Notes: generated from the letters alone by a model not told the origin. DNA of 64,000 bases from Paraburkholderia phenazinium (GCF_900141745.1 NZ_FSRM01000001.1:2604001-2668000); one strand, 5' to 3'; shown: positions 14,708 through 24,381, numbered from the stretch's first letter. Numbers and translations are program-made.

Positions 14708-16534
14708 TTACCTGACTCCCGGCGCGAGCCGGTCATCGTTGGCGTTGTCCGCGCCGTCCGAGCGTTCGCCGTCGTCGGCCTCGGCGGCGGTCCCGCGTCT
14801 GCGTGCCTCCAGCAGGTCCTGATAGTGCAGCCACGAAGCGGTCTCACCCGATTTGGCGGCGTACATCGCCGCGTCGGCGTTGAGCAGAAGGGCTGCGGCG
14901 GAGGTGCCGTCGGCCGGATAGTGGCTAATGCCGATACTTGCGCCCACCAGCATCGACTGTCCATCGATCAGCAGCCGGTCGTTCAGGGCGCGGATGATGT
15001 CGCCGGCGATGGTGGGCGCGGCGTCCGTGGAGGGCGTACCCCTGAGCAGCACGATGAACTCGTCGCCGCCCAGACGCGCCACCATATCGCCATCGGACAA
15101 CACCAGCTGGATGCGCCGCGCGACGCTGGCGAGCACGCGGTCGCCGACGGCATGGCCGTACTGGTCGTTGATCTGCTTGAAGCGATCGAGGTCGACGAAC
15201 AGCACGGCGAGTTGCTCGCCGCTAGCGGCGGCTTCGCTGACCGCGGTCTCCAGCTTCTGGGTGAACAGCAGGCGGTTGGGCAGGCCGGTCAAGGCATCGT
15301 GACTGGCGAGATGAACAAGCTCATGCTGCTTGTTATGGAGCACATCGAGTTGCGAACGGATCTCCCGGCGCATCCGGTCGAAGCAGCGCGCGAGCACGCC
15401 GATTTCGTCGGTGCGTCTAAGCGGCAGGGCGCCCATCGTATGGTCTGCGAAGAAATGCGTGGCGGCATGCGCAAGCATCTGCAGCGGTTGGGTGAGCGCC
15501 CGCGCGAACAGGATGGCCAGCAAAAAGGCGAGCACGCTCGACACCAGCACCATGCGCACGATGCTGTTGCCAAGCAGCGTGGCGCCTGCCAGCACGTCAG
15601 TGAGCGGCTTGGCGATGCCCAGCACGATAAAGCGATTGCCGTCCGCCACGCCGAATGGTCTGCGGATAAAGGCATACACGTAGCCCGCTGCCTCATGCGG
15701 TTGCAGCAGACCGTTCATGGACACGCTGTTTTTCGACTGCTCGAACAGCGGTTTCGTGACCGGGAAGTTGTCCTGCATGAGGATGCGCCGCCCGCGATCG
15801 AAACCGAAGGTCTGCGAAGCATCGGGGTGCATCAGAAAATCGCCCCACTCATTGGCGAGATACACCTCGTAGCCGCGCGGCAAGTCGACCTGCAACAGCT
15901 TGAGCAGGCTCGCGAGATCCACGTCGATCACGAGGACGCCGGTCGCCTTGCCGTCCGCGGCGACAACAGGCGTGGCGAGGCGCAACGTCGCCTTGCCTTC
16001 GGCGGAATGCGCGCCGTGCTCGTGGTTGACCGTGATCGGCGAAACATAGATGCCGCGCGCCGGCAGCGCGAGCGTGTCGAATACATAGGCAAACTGGCCT
16101 TTCTCCTGCAAGCCCTTTGCCGCGACCCGCACGGCGCTTTGCGCGTCGCGGTCGAAGCGGATCAGTTCGAGGCCATAGCGCTGACGCGCGATCAGCCGGA
16201 CCTGCAGGTACTCGGGGTGATTCGCCATGATGCTGGCGAATACCGTGGCAAGGCGTTCGCGAGCATCGTTGGTGCCCGAGCCGTCGTCGGATTGTGCGAC
16301 CGACGCTGCCGACGGCAAGGTCGCGAGCACGAGCGCATCCTGCGACACGTCGCCCAGCGCCACGGAAAAGCGCTCGCTCAGCAACTCGGTCGAAGTCAGG
16401 AGATTCTGCTCGGCTTCGTTTACCAGCATCGTACGGTTGGCTCGGTACGCATAGTAGCCAGTCGCGCCGGATGCCACCACGCCGATACAGGCGAGCAGGA
16501 TCGACAGTTTGAAGGTCAGGCCGGGGCGCATCAT
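14708..16534 (-). CDS. Membrane diguanylate cyclase (dCache-HAMP-GGDEF)
   Basis: 608 residues: membrane helix at about 8-28, a periplasmic dCache-like domain to about 285, second membrane helix near 290-312 (VRMVLVSSVLAFLLAILFA), HAMP, and a GGDEF domain starting at HDALTGLPNRLLF. The catalytic motif is an exact GGDEF (about 488-492, ARLGGDEFIVLL), so it should make cyclic di-GMP. The usual RxxD inhibitory site is degraded: the sequence before the motif is SDGD, without the Arg, suggesting no product inhibition by that route. There is no EAL domain. ATG at 16534 overlaps the stop of the upstream PotD-like gene (16531-16533), so synthesis is coupled and the two proteins probably act together. 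Confidence 0.9.
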   Translation of the reverse strand: MMRPGLTFKLSILLACIGVVASGATGYYAYRANRTMLVNEAEQNLLTSTELLSERFSVALGDVSQDALVLATLPSAASVAQSDDGSGTNDARERLATVFASIMANHPEYLQVRLIARQRYGLELIRFDRDAQSAVRVAAKGLQEKGQFAYVFDTLALPARGIYVSPITVNHEHGAHSAEGKATLRLATPVVAADGKATGVLVIDVDLASLLKLLQVDLPRGYEVYLANEWGDFLMHPDASQTFGFDRGRRILMQDNFPVTKPLFEQSKNSVSMNGLLQPHEAAGYVYAFIRRPFGVADGNRFIVLGIAKPLTDVLAGATLLGNSIVRMVLVSSVLAFLLAILFARALTQPLQMLAHAATHFFADHTMGALPLRRTDEIGVLARCFDRMRREIRSQLDVLHNKQHELVHLASHDALTGLPNRLLFTQKLETAVSEAAASGEQLAVLFVDLDRFKQINDQYGHAVGDRVLASVARRIQLVLSDGDMVARLGGDEFIVLLRGTPSTDAAPTIAGDIIRALNDRLLIDGQSMLVGASIGISHYPADGTSAAALLLNADAAMYAAKSGETASWLHYQDLLEARRRGTAAEADDGERSDGADNANDDRLAPGVR

Positions 16535-17658
16535 CTGAAGCGCTCCGGCAGGTCGCCCGAAACGATCTTGCTCCACAACGCTTCGCGCTGCTGAATATCG
16601 TCCACCGGGCGCAGCCAGATCAGGTGCGCATCGGCGTTGCTCTCCGGCGAAGGTGTGAGCGTATTGGCGAGGCCCTGGCGCTGCGTCAGCAGCCCGCTGA
16701 CATCCGGTTCGAGCATGTAGTTGATCCACGCAAGGGCGAGCGGGCGATCGGCTGCGGTGCTCGTCATGGCCCAGCAGTCGAGCCAGGCGAGGGCGCCTTC
16801 GTCGGGAATCACATAGCCCACATCGGCGCCGGCCCGGCGCAACTGCGCGAGCTGCTGGGTGCCGTAGTTGCCGAACATCAGCGCAACCTTGTGCTGGATG
16901 AAGAATGCGGTCGCTTCTTCGGGCAGGTTGTAATACGTCAGAAGATTGCGCCGCAGATCGATCAGTTTCAGGGCGATGTCGTGGGTTTGTGCGGGCGTGA
17001 GCCGGAACGGATCGGGATAGCCGAGCGCCAGCGCCGTGAACGAGAAATTGTGCTGGGCGCTGTTGAAATCGAGCACCTTGCCGCGGTATTGCGGATTCCA
17101 CAGTTCCGCCATGGAATGCGGTGCGACCGGGATCTGCTTGCGGTCGTAGATCAGCCCCATCGACGAGTACGTGAACGGAATGGCGTAGACCTTGCCGGCC
17201 ACGCTCAGGCCTTCGATACCGCCGCGCGGCTGGAAGCGCTGCAGTTGCCGCTGCGTGTTGGGAAGCTGCGCGAGGTCGAGCGGCGCGAGCATGTGCTCGT
17301 GGGTGTAGCGCTGGATTTCCGCGGTATTGGCGGCGAGCACGTCGTAGTGCGGCATGCCGCCCGCATGCATCTTGTCCCACAGGGCTTCGTCGGAATCGAC
17401 CAGCGTCACTTCAACCGTCGTATGGAAGCGGGCCTCGAAGGCTTTCACGACATCGCTATCCGCGTAGCCGGGCCATGCCAGCACGCGCAACACGCTTGCA
17501 GCGGCCGTAGCAGGGGCGGCCGCCAGCAGACAGCCGGTCAGGAACAGCACAAGCACGGTGAAGACGCGACATGCGCGCCAGATCATGCACTGTGAATTCG
17601 ACGGTGTCCTAACGGCTTGTGGCGGCTGCCGCAAGCGGGATAGGGGGGCCCAGCGCAT
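16531..17658 (-). CDS. PotD/NspS-like periplasmic polyamine-binding protein
   Basis: About 375 residues from ATG 17658, which has AAAAGGA eight bases upstream; an ATG at 17586 would give 351 residues and a shorter n-region before the hydrophobic signal segment VFTVLVLFLTGCLLAAAP, and is a fair alternative. The mature part is a type 2 periplasmic binding protein of the PotD kind (LRVLAWPGYADSDVVKAFE at its start; IPFTYSSMGLIYDR; VALMFGNYGTQQLAQL). No permease or ATPase genes accompany it; instead its stop codon overlaps a diguanylate cyclase gene. In Vibrio cholerae the PotD-like NspS senses norspermidine or spermidine and signals to the cyclic di-GMP enzyme MbaA, and this pair has the same logic. 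Ligand not determined. Confidence 0.85.
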   Translation of the reverse strand: MRWAPLSRLRQPPQAVRTPSNSQCMIWRACRVFTVLVLFLTGCLLAAAPATAAASVLRVLAWPGYADSDVVKAFEARFHTTVEVTLVDSDEALWDKMHAGGMPHYDVLAANTAEIQRYTHEHMLAPLDLAQLPNTQRQLQRFQPRGGIEGLSVAGKVYAIPFTYSSMGLIYDRKQIPVAPHSMAELWNPQYRGKVLDFNSAQHNFSFTALALGYPDPFRLTPAQTHDIALKLIDLRRNLLTYYNLPEEATAFFIQHKVALMFGNYGTQQLAQLRRAGADVGYVIPDEGALAWLDCWAMTSTAADRPLALAWINYMLEPDVSGLLTQRQGLANTLTPSPESNADAHLIWLRPVDDIQQREALWSKIVSGDLPERFR

Positions 17659-17992
17659 GTCATCGGTCCTTTTCAAACGCGTACACGGAATCGATACCGC
17701 CTGGCATCACGCGCTCGAATTCGAGCAACGCATGCCTGCGACGCCGGCCGCTGCGTCGTCATGTCCAACGGCGACAGGCAGGCCGCCGGGCTGACGAAGC
17801 TTGATCTGATGTTCGTGTTTTGCGAAGGTTATGCGCACCTTCGGTGTTTTCGCCGCTGGCCTTCGGCCCGATTACCTCTCGCCAAAAACACCCGAACGCG
17901 CCTCTCTGCTGCATAACGACCTGGCAGAGGATATCTTTAGTTGTGTCTTCTCCAGCTAATCTTTCCAAAAATATCAGGCATAGATGTCGTAC
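17659..17992. other. Upstream region of the PotD-like / GGDEF operon
   Basis: About 330 bases without a credible gene. A hairpin-forming segment CGAAGGT (17822-17828) / ACCTTCG (17836-17842) is present. I cannot place a convincing promoter. The region should contain the operon promoter and the downstream end of the aldehyde dehydrogenase transcript. Confidence 0.4.
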
Positions 17993-18020
17993 AAAAAAAA
18001 GCGGCCCCGAAGGGGCCGCC
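17993..18020 (-). terminator. Intrinsic terminator of the aldehyde dehydrogenase gene
   Basis: Perfect 8-bp G+C-rich stem GCGGCCCC (18001-18008) / GGGGCCGC (18012-18019) with a 3-base loop. On the minus strand it is followed by eight T residues (17993-18000 are all A on the plus strand). It lies 71 bases after the stop codon of the aldehyde dehydrogenase gene. Confidence 0.93.
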
Positions 18021-18090
18021 TGGTACTTTCATTTTATGCTTCGTGCTTCGCGTTGCTCTTCGGAGCTGAAGCTGAAGCCGCGTGAGTCGC

Positions 18091-19536
18091 TTAGGACGAC
18101 ATCACAGTGACCGACTTCGTCACCAGATACGCTTCGAGGGCTTCCGGACCGCCTTCGGAGCCGTAGCCCGAATCCTTCACGCCGCCGAACGGCATTTCCG
18201 GCGTCGGCGTGGCGGGCTGGTTGATCCACAACATGCCGACTTCAAGCTGTTGCGACAGCAGATGCACGTTGGCGAACGACTTGGTGAACGCGTAGCCAGC
18301 CAGACCGTACGGCAGGCGGTTGGCTTCGGCAATGGTGTCTTCGAGCGAATCGAAGCCGCGAATCGCCGCGACCGGGCCGAACGGCTCGTTATTGAACACA
18401 TCGGCTTCTAGCGAAACGTTGGTCAGCACCGTCGGCGCAAAGAAGTTGCCTTCCGAGCCGACGCGCTCGCCGCCAGTAGCGACCGTTGCGCCGGTAGCGC
18501 GGGCGTTGTCGAGCACCTTGGCCATGGCCGTGAGGCGGCGCGAGTTGGCAAGCGGGCCGAGCGTCGTGCCTTCGACCAGACCGTCACCGAGCTTCAGGCT
18601 TTCGGCGTGCTTGATGAGCGCCTGCTCGAACTGTTCGCGGATGCTGTTGTGCACGAGGAAACGCGTCGGCGAGATGCAGACCTGACCCGCGTTGCGGAAC
18701 TTCGCCGCGCCGGCTGCCTTGACCGCCAGTTCGACGTCCGCGTCTGCCGCGATGATGACCGGTGCATGACCGCCCAGTTCCATGGTGGCGCGCTTCATGT
18801 GCTGCCCAGCGAGGGCGGCCAGCTGCTTGCCGACCGGCGTCGAACCCGTGAACGTGACCTTGCGGATCACCGGATGCGGAATCAGGTAGCTGGAAATCTC
18901 GGCCGGGTCGCCGAACACGAGACCCACGGTGCCCGGAGGCACGCCGGCTTCGACGAACGCCTGCAGCAGCGCGGCTGGCGATGCCGGGGTTTCTTCCGGC
19001 GCCTTGACGAGGAACGAGCAACCGCTCGTCAGGGCGGCGCTCAGCTTGCGCACGACCTGATTGACCGGGAAATTCCACGGCGTGAAAGCCGCTACCGGGC
19101 CGATCGGTTCCTTCAGGACCAGTTGCTGGGCCGCCAGATTGCGCGGCGGCACGACGCGGCCGTAGATGCGGCGGCCTTCATCGGCGAACCATTCGATGAT
19201 GTCGGCTGCGGACAGCATTTCGATGCGGGCTTCGGCGAACGGCTTGCCTTGCTCCTGCGTCATCAGGCGTGCGATGTCCGAAGCGCGTTCGCGCACCAGT
19301 GCCGCGGCCTTGCGCATGGTGTTGGCGCGCTCGTTGGCGGGAATCTTGCGCCAGGCCGCGAAGCCTTTTTGCGCGGCCTCCAGCGCCCGGTCCAGATCGG
19401 CGATGCCAGCGTGCGCAACCTTGCCGATCGGCTTGCCGGTGGCGGGATTGATGACTTCGATAGTCTTGCCGCTCGCGGCGTCGCACCACTCGTTGTTGAT
19501 CAGGAGTCGGGTGTCGGTATAGCTCGATGTAGCCAT
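18091..19536 (-). CDS. NAD(P)-dependent aldehyde dehydrogenase, succinate-semialdehyde dehydrogenase type
   Basis: 481 residues, complete ALDH fold. Catalytic residues are visible: E253 in [11 protein letters not shown] and C287 in [13 protein letters not shown], 34 apart as in the family; the cofactor-binding region includes [11 protein letters not shown] and [11 protein letters not shown]. The N-terminus and overall pattern are closest to GabD-type succinate-semialdehyde dehydrogenases, but the substrate is not certain, since this subfamily also holds enzymes for other semialdehydes; I therefore give no symbol. ATG 19536 follows AGAGGAA with good spacing. A strong terminator follows and a 14-bp palindrome lies 67 bases upstream of the start. 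No GABA transaminase is adjacent. Confidence 0.88.
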   Translation of the reverse strand: MATSSYTDTRLLINNEWCDAASGKTIEVINPATGKPIGKVAHAGIADLDRALEAAQKGFAAWRKIPANERANTMRKAAALVRERASDIARLMTQEQGKPFAEARIEMLSAADIIEWFADEGRRIYGRVVPPRNLAAQQLVLKEPIGPVAAFTPWNFPVNQVVRKLSAALTSGCSFLVKAPEETPASPAALLQAFVEAGVPPGTVGLVFGDPAEISSYLIPHPVIRKVTFTGSTPVGKQLAALAGQHMKRATMELGGHAPVIIAADADVELAVKAAGAAKFRNAGQVCISPTRFLVHNSIREQFEQALIKHAESLKLGDGLVEGTTLGPLANSRRLTAMAKVLDNARATGATVATGGERVGSEGNFFAPTVLTNVSLEADVFNNEPFGPVAAIRGFDSLEDTIAEANRLPYGLAGYAFTKSFANVHLLSQQLEVGMLWINQPATPTPEMPFGGVKDSGYGSEGGPEALEAYLVTKSVTVMSS

Positions 19537-19602
19537 GCTGGGTTCCTCTGATGGGTGGGGCAAGCGGCCGCGACAACAGGCTGGCGGCCGAGGATGGACT
19601 GC

Positions 19603-19616
19603 AGATAAGCTTATCT
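19603..19616. promoter_or_regulatory. 14-bp perfect palindrome upstream of the aldehyde dehydrogenase
   Basis: AGATAAGCTTATCT is a perfect palindrome 67 bases upstream of the ATG at 19536 and 71 bases from the preceding gene's 3' end. Position and symmetry fit an operator for a dimeric repressor; the regulator is unknown. Confidence 0.4.
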
Positions 19617-19686
19617 TAGCCGATTGTGGGTAGCCTCACAGGCGGCGCGGGTAAGCGCCGGCCGGTATCGGACAGGGGTATGGCGC

Positions 19687-20016
19687 TTATTCTTTGGCGG
19701 ATGGGGCTTTCTGATGGTTGGCGCATTCGGCCGTGAAAACCATGCTGGCCTGGTCGGGCGTCATGGACTGGCCCTCCGGGCCGTAGATGCGCTCGATGAT
19801 GGCGTTGAGCGCCTGCTGGTCGGCCTTGCCCTGGTAATACTTGGCCGCCTGGTCGAGCGCCTGCGTTTTCGTTTTCTTGTGCATGCGCCACGAGGCGACT
19901 TGCCCGGCAATATCGCCGATGGCAAAACATTGATCGTTCACTGTTTGCGCAACCGCCTGCGCGGCTGGTTGCGCGAGGCACATTGCCAGCGCCGCCGTTA
20001 ACACTGCTCGCTTCAT
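19687..20016 (-). CDS. Small secreted protein of unknown function
   Basis: 109 residues. A clear signal peptide (MKRAVLTAALAMCLAQPAAQ, cleavage probably after AQAVA) precedes a mostly helical mature domain of about 85 residues with two Cys, in NDQCFAIGD and TAECANH, that could form one disulfide. AGGA lies upstream of the ATG at 20016. I do not recognise the family. It lies between the SDR and aldehyde dehydrogenase genes on the same strand, but the gaps of about 150-175 bases do not require an operon. Confidence 0.7.
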   Translation of the reverse strand: MKRAVLTAALAMCLAQPAAQAVAQTVNDQCFAIGDIAGQVASWRMHKKTKTQALDQAAKYYQGKADQQALNAIIERIYGPEGQSMTPDQASMVFTAECANHQKAPSAKE

Positions 20017-20191
20017 CGCTACGTCCTGTTGTCCGATACGTGGCGGCCCGCAGCGCGGCCGAGGGTATCGGCGAGCGGGGAACCGCAAAACAAAAGGACG
20101 TAGTTTACCGAGAAGTGAGCGGCGGCGGCATTCAGACCGGCAAATGGGCTTGCCACGCCACTGCCGGCGCCTCGGATGGAGCCGTACGGCC

Positions 20192-20938
20192 TTAGCGCAG
20201 TCCGCCGCTGGCTACCAGCGTCTCGCCCGTGATCCACCCAGCGTCATCCGACGCCAGGAACACGGCCACCCGCGCGATATCCTCCGGCTGACCGATACGC
20301 CCGAGCGGCGTTTGCGCCACGACCGCGGTTGCCATTTCGGATGCGATGATGCCGCCGTCTTTCGTGCCCTCGGTTTCCACCATGCCCGGATTCACCGAAT
20401 TGACGCGAATCTTGCGCGGCCCCAGTTCGCGAGCCAGCACGCCCGTGATCGCATCGACGGCGCCCTTGGTGGCCGTGTACACGACGCTGCCCGGCGGCGT
20501 GATGCGGCTGACGACCGAGCCGACGTTGACGATGCTGGCACCTTCGCCGAGATGCTTCGAGGCCGCCTGGGTGATCAGCAGCAGCCCGCGCACGTTGACA
20601 TTGAAGTGCTTGTCGAAGTGCTCTTCCGTGATCTGTTCGACCGGTGCGAAATCATAAACGCCCGAGTTGTTGACGAGGACGTCGAGGCGTCCATACGTTT
20701 CGATGGCTGCATCGACGATGCCTTGAGCATCCGCTGCCTTCGAGACGTCGCCACGCACAGCGACTGCCTTGCCGCCGGCTTGCGTGATCGCGGCGACGAC
20801 CTTGTCGGCACCCGCCTGGCTCGATGCATAGTTGACGACGACCGAGGCGCCTTCTGCCGCGAGCGCCTGGGCGATGGCGGCGCCGATACCTTTCGATGCA
20901 CCGGTTACGACGGCTACTTTGCCTGTGAGTTTGGCCAC
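20192..20938 (-). CDS. Short-chain dehydrogenase/reductase (FabG-like)
   Basis: 248 residues. Classical SDR signatures: cofactor motif VTGASKGIGAAIA near the N-terminus, NNSG, catalytic Ser in VNVGSVVS, and YTATK as the YxxxK pair, followed by NPGMVETEG. The RGDVSK region and lack of a clear acidic residue after the first beta strand suggest NADP(H). I chose GTG at 20938, which is preceded by AAAGGAA with 7-base spacing and matches the usual family start; an ATG at 20962 would place that ribosome binding site inside the coding frame. Substrate unknown; many such enzymes are annotated glucose or 3-oxoacyl reductases on weak grounds. Confidence 0.85.
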   Translation of the reverse strand: MAKLTGKVAVVTGASKGIGAAIAQALAAEGASVVVNYASSQAGADKVVAAITQAGGKAVAVRGDVSKAADAQGIVDAAIETYGRLDVLVNNSGVYDFAPVEQITEEHFDKHFNVNVRGLLLITQAASKHLGEGASIVNVGSVVSRITPPGSVVYTATKGAVDAITGVLARELGPRKIRVNSVNPGMVETEGTKDGGIIASEMATAVVAQTPLGRIGQPEDIARVAVFLASDDAGWITGETLVASGGLR

Positions 20939-21198
20939 GATTGCTTCCTTTGAGAGGTCCATGTAACCGCGCCCGGGCGGGACGATTCCCGCGGGTGCGA
21001 ACAGGATGGGACTGGAGGCAATGTAGTGGATCGCCGGCCCGGGATCATCGGGCTCGCGGCGAATTCATTTGACGGATGGGGCGAACAATGGGCGGTGTGG
21101 TGGGAGTTTGCCCTGCAACTTGCCGGGGAACTTGCAAGGAAATCCGCCCAGAAATTCGTCCGGCCGACCCCGTGCGGGGCCAAACCGCGCGCGAAGCA

Positions 21199-22689
21199 TC
21201 AATGCTCGGCCGGTTGTGCCGCCGAAGCCGGCGTATCGGTTTGCGCGAGGCGGCGCTCGAGCAGCGCCTTCGATTCCTGCACCGGTTTGCCCTGCAGTTT
21301 ATTGAGCGCCTGCTGCAGCATGAAGTCGCCGCTCGAGCCGAACTCCACCGGCGCGCGATCGCGGTCGTGCTGGCGTTGCTCCGGCGTTTCCTTGTCACTC
21401 TTTTCTTCGAGCATCTGCACTTCTTCCTGACGGTCCTGTGCGCGCGCTTCGAGTTCCTTCTTCTCGTTCGGGTCCTGAATATTGGCCAGATGATTCGGAT
21501 AATCGGCTTCGCGTGTCACGAGTGCATCGTCGGGATCGCCATCCGCGAACTGGTCGACGGCCACGTCAGGACGGATGCCGATGTCCTGGATCGAGCGGCC
21601 GCTCGGCGTGTAGTAATAAGCCGTTGTGAGACGCAAGGCCGTGTCCTGGGTCAGGGGCACGGAGGTTTGCACAGAGCCCTTGCCGAAAGTGGTCTTGCCG
21701 ATAATCAGCGCGCGATGCGCATCCTGCAACGCGCCCGCCACGATCTCCGATGCCGACGCCGTGTACGCGTTGGTCAGCACGATCATCGGCACGGTCTTGA
21801 AGATCGCCGGCTCGTTTTGCAGCGGGTCGCTCACAAAGGACGGCAGGCGGTAATACGTGTAGCTGTCGCGATAAGCCTGCTTCGAATACTCGACCTGGCC
21901 GTTGGTCGTCACCACCACGGAATCGCGTGGCAGAAAGGCACCCGCTACACCGACCGCGCTTTGCACGAGCCCACCACCGTTGTTGCGCAGGTCGAGTACG
22001 AGGCCTTTCAGATTCGGTTGTTGCCGGGCGATCTCGGCGAGCTTCACCGCGAGGTCGGGGGTCGTGCGCTCCTGGAAGCTCGTAATGCGCACGTAAGCGT
22101 AGCCGGGCGCCGGCGTTCCCGATTTCACGCTTTGCAGATTGATGATCGCGCGCGTAATCGTGAGCGGGAATGTACGGTCTTCGCTCTTGCGGTAGAGCGT
22201 GAGCGTGACCTTGGTGCCTGGCGTGCCGCGCATCAGTGCCGCGGCCTGATCGGGCGTCATGCCGCTGACCGGCTTGTCGTCGATGTTGGTGATCAGGTCG
22301 CCCGGGCGAATGCCGGCCCGAAACGCGGGCGTGTCCTCGATCGGCGAGATGACCTTGATGAGCCCGTCTTCCGCACCGCTTTCAATGCCGATGCCGGCAA
22401 AGCGTCCCGTGATCTGTTCCTGCAGGTCGCGGAAGTCGGTCTTGTCGAGATACGCCGAGTGCGGATCGAGGCTCGACACCATGCCTTTGATCGCAGCGGT
22501 CAGGAGCTTGTCGTCGTCGACCGGTTCGACGTATTCCTGCTTGATCTGCCCGAATACTTCGGCAAAGAGTCTGAGCTGATCGAGCGGCAGCGGCGCCGAT
22601 GGCGGCTGCGCTGCGAACGTGGACAACGGCAGCATCGCCAGCGTGCCGAATGTCAGATTCAGGGCTAAGACACAGGACAATTTCTGCAT
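21199..22689 (-). CDS. S41 family C-terminal processing protease (CtpA type)
   Basis: About 496 residues. Signal peptide (MQKLSCVLALNLTFGTLAML), helical N-terminal region, PDZ domain (about 85-170, GIESGAEDGLIKVISPIEDT), then the S41 catalytic core. The Ser-Lys dyad is S312 in TASASEI and K337 in TTFGKGSVQT, 25 residues apart as in CtpB-type enzymes. It should cleave C-terminal tails of periplasmic or outer-membrane proteins. The C-terminus carries a charged, probably coiled, tail of about 90 residues. Starts at 22722 or 22719 are possible but the ATG at 22689 gives the cleanest signal peptide. Burkholderiaceae usually carry another Ctp elsewhere; this is inference. Confidence 0.88.
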   Translation of the reverse strand: MQKLSCVLALNLTFGTLAMLPLSTFAAQPPSAPLPLDQLRLFAEVFGQIKQEYVEPVDDDKLLTAAIKGMVSSLDPHSAYLDKTDFRDLQEQITGRFAGIGIESGAEDGLIKVISPIEDTPAFRAGIRPGDLITNIDDKPVSGMTPDQAAALMRGTPGTKVTLTLYRKSEDRTFPLTITRAIINLQSVKSGTPAPGYAYVRITSFQERTTPDLAVKLAEIARQQPNLKGLVLDLRNNGGGLVQSAVGVAGAFLPRDSVVVTTNGQVEYSKQAYRDSYTYYRLPSFVSDPLQNEPAIFKTVPMIVLTNAYTASASEIVAGALQDAHRALIIGKTTFGKGSVQTSVPLTQDTALRLTTAYYYTPSGRSIQDIGIRPDVAVDQFADGDPDDALVTREADYPNHLANIQDPNEKKELEARAQDRQEEVQMLEEKSDKETPEQRQHDRDRAPVEFGSSGDFMLQQALNKLQGKPVQESKALLERRLAQTDTPASAAQPAEH

Positions 22690-22839
22690 GATGGCGGCTC
22701 GATGTGCGTGATGGCTCATCACACATTAGCGCAGTCATTTCGCTTCCGCAATCACGATGCCAGGCGTGGCAGCCGCGGCATATTTTTGAATATGACCGCG
22801 GCGCCATCTTTCATTGAAAACGCTTCATTGCACAGCGGG

Positions 22840-24381
22840 TTAAGCCCCCTGGCCGGTGGCACTACTGGTCTGCGCGGCCGGCGCCGATGCCGCCGATGCG
22901 GCAGCCGGCTGAGCCTGCAGCTTGTCCGGATTGCGCGGATCGTGCAACTGGCTATCCGACCAGCCGCCACCGAGATCGCCAATCAGCGAAGCCGCGTCGA
23001 GCAGACGCGACTGCTGCACGCTCAGTGCGGTTTGCTGGTCAGCCAACTGGGTCGCCTGAGCGGTGGCCACCGTCGTGTAATCCACCGTGCCCGCCTGGTA
23101 TTCGTTGAAGGCGATCTCCGTACCGTGGGTCGCGTCGCGCACGGCAGTATCCAGCGCGTCGGCCTGTTCCGCGAGGATCCGCAAGCCGGACAGATCGTTC
23201 TCCACGTCTTCGAATGCAGTCAGCACCGTGCCGCGGTAGTTGGCCACGGCCGCCTGGTAGTTAGCCTTCGCCGCCGCCACTTCACCGCTACGCTCGCCGC
23301 CGTCGAAAATCGTTTCGGTGGCGCTGCCGCCGAGCGACCAGACGTAATTGGCGACGTGCAACAAGCCGCCGAGCGGCGACTGCGTAAAGCCGTCCAGCGC
23401 CGACAGCGACACCGTCGGGTAGTACGCGGCGACCGCTATCCCGATCGTGGCATTTTCGGCGGCCATCTGGCGTTCAGCGGTCGCAATATCGGGCCGGCGC
23501 TGCAGGATCGTCGAAGGGACGCCGACCGGAACCGTCGGCAAGGTGGGCATTGCGGCGCTGTGCGGGATGTTCAGCTCTTCCGGATTCTTGCCGACCAGCA
23601 CGGCGATCGCGTGCGCGTTCTGGGCTCGTGCGATGCCGAGCGCAATCAGGCTCGCGCGGGCGTTTTCGAGCTGCGTGCGCGCGGTCACGACATCGGAAGG
23701 GGCGACCGTGCCGTATTTGTCCTGATTGGAGACCACTTCCAGAAAGTGCTCATAGGCTTTGACGGTGGCTTGCAGCAGATCGATATTGGCATCGCTGGTG
23801 CGCAGATCGATCACCGCGGTGGCGAGCGCAATCTGCTCGGACAACGTGGCGTTGGCGAGCGTCGCCTCGCTCGCCTGGGCGGTCGCGGAGTTCTCTTCGA
23901 TCGTGCGGCGCACCGAGCCCCACAGGTCAAGGTCCCAGCTCACGTTGCCTTCGAGCGAACCCGAATTCACGATCTGCGCGCCGCTGCCCACACTGCGGGT
24001 GAAGCTCGAACTCGTCGAACCGGCGGAGGCACGCTGCCGGGTGCCCGACCCGGTCACGCCGATGGTCGGGAAAAGCGCCGAGCGCGCCACCTTCACTTCG
24101 GCCAGCGCCTCCTGATAATTCGCATAGTCCTGGGCCACGGTCTGGTTGGAGACCGCGACCTGCGGTTCGAGCTCGTTGAGCAGCGGGTCGTTAAAGCCCG
24201 TCCACCACGCGCCCTTCGGGGCGTCGGCGTCGGCCGGCTGGGCTTGCGTCCAGCCCGGCAGCTCGCTGTAGGTGGCGGGCACGTTGACCTGCGGCCGGTG
24301 ATAGTCCGGGCCCACCATGCAGCCGCCAAGCAGCAGGGCCGCCGCAGCGGCGATCGGTTTACAGGAAATCTTCATCTTCAT
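22840..24381 (-). CDS. Outer-membrane efflux lipoprotein (OprM/NodT family)
   Basis: 513 residues. A lipoprotein signal with lipobox LLGGC (Cys about 21), followed by MVGPDYHRPQVNVP, the standard start of OprM-type channels, and two outer-membrane-efflux repeats. It forms the trimeric exit duct for the RND pump encoded just upstream: its ATG overlaps the stop of the second RND pump gene (24378-24381, ATGA). The C-terminal 35 residues are Ala/Ser-rich low complexity. It is the last gene of the mdtABC-oprM-like operon. Confidence 0.92.
   Translation of the reverse strand: MKMKISCKPIAAAAALLLGGCMVGPDYHRPQVNVPATYSELPGWTQAQPADADAPKGAWWTGFNDPLLNELEPQVAVSNQTVAQDYANYQEALAEVKVARSALFPTIGVTGSGTRQRASAGSTSSSFTRSVGSGAQIVNSGSLEGNVSWDLDLWGSVRRTIEENSATAQASEATLANATLSEQIALATAVIDLRTSDANIDLLQATVKAYEHFLEVVSNQDKYGTVAPSDVVTARTQLENARASLIALGIARAQNAHAIAVLVGKNPEELNIPHSAAMPTLPTVPVGVPSTILQRRPDIATAERQMAAENATIGIAVAAYYPTVSLSALDGFTQSPLGGLLHVANYVWSLGGSATETIFDGGERSGEVAAAKANYQAAVANYRGTVLTAFEDVENDLSGLRILAEQADALDTAVRDATHGTEIAFNEYQAGTVDYTTVATAQATQLADQQTALSVQQSRLLDAASLIGDLGGGWSDSQLHDPRNPDKLQAQPAAASAASAPAAQTSSATGQGA

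Noticed and set aside
14540..16594. 684-codon plus-strand frame across the diguanylate cyclase gene
   Set aside because: Antisense of a complete dCache-HAMP-GGDEF protein with no family features of its own.
16535..17380. Upstream extension of the diguanylate cyclase frame
   Set aside because: The frame stays open into the PotD-like gene, but that part is an out-of-frame shadow; the ATG at 16534 with overlapping stop is the natural start.
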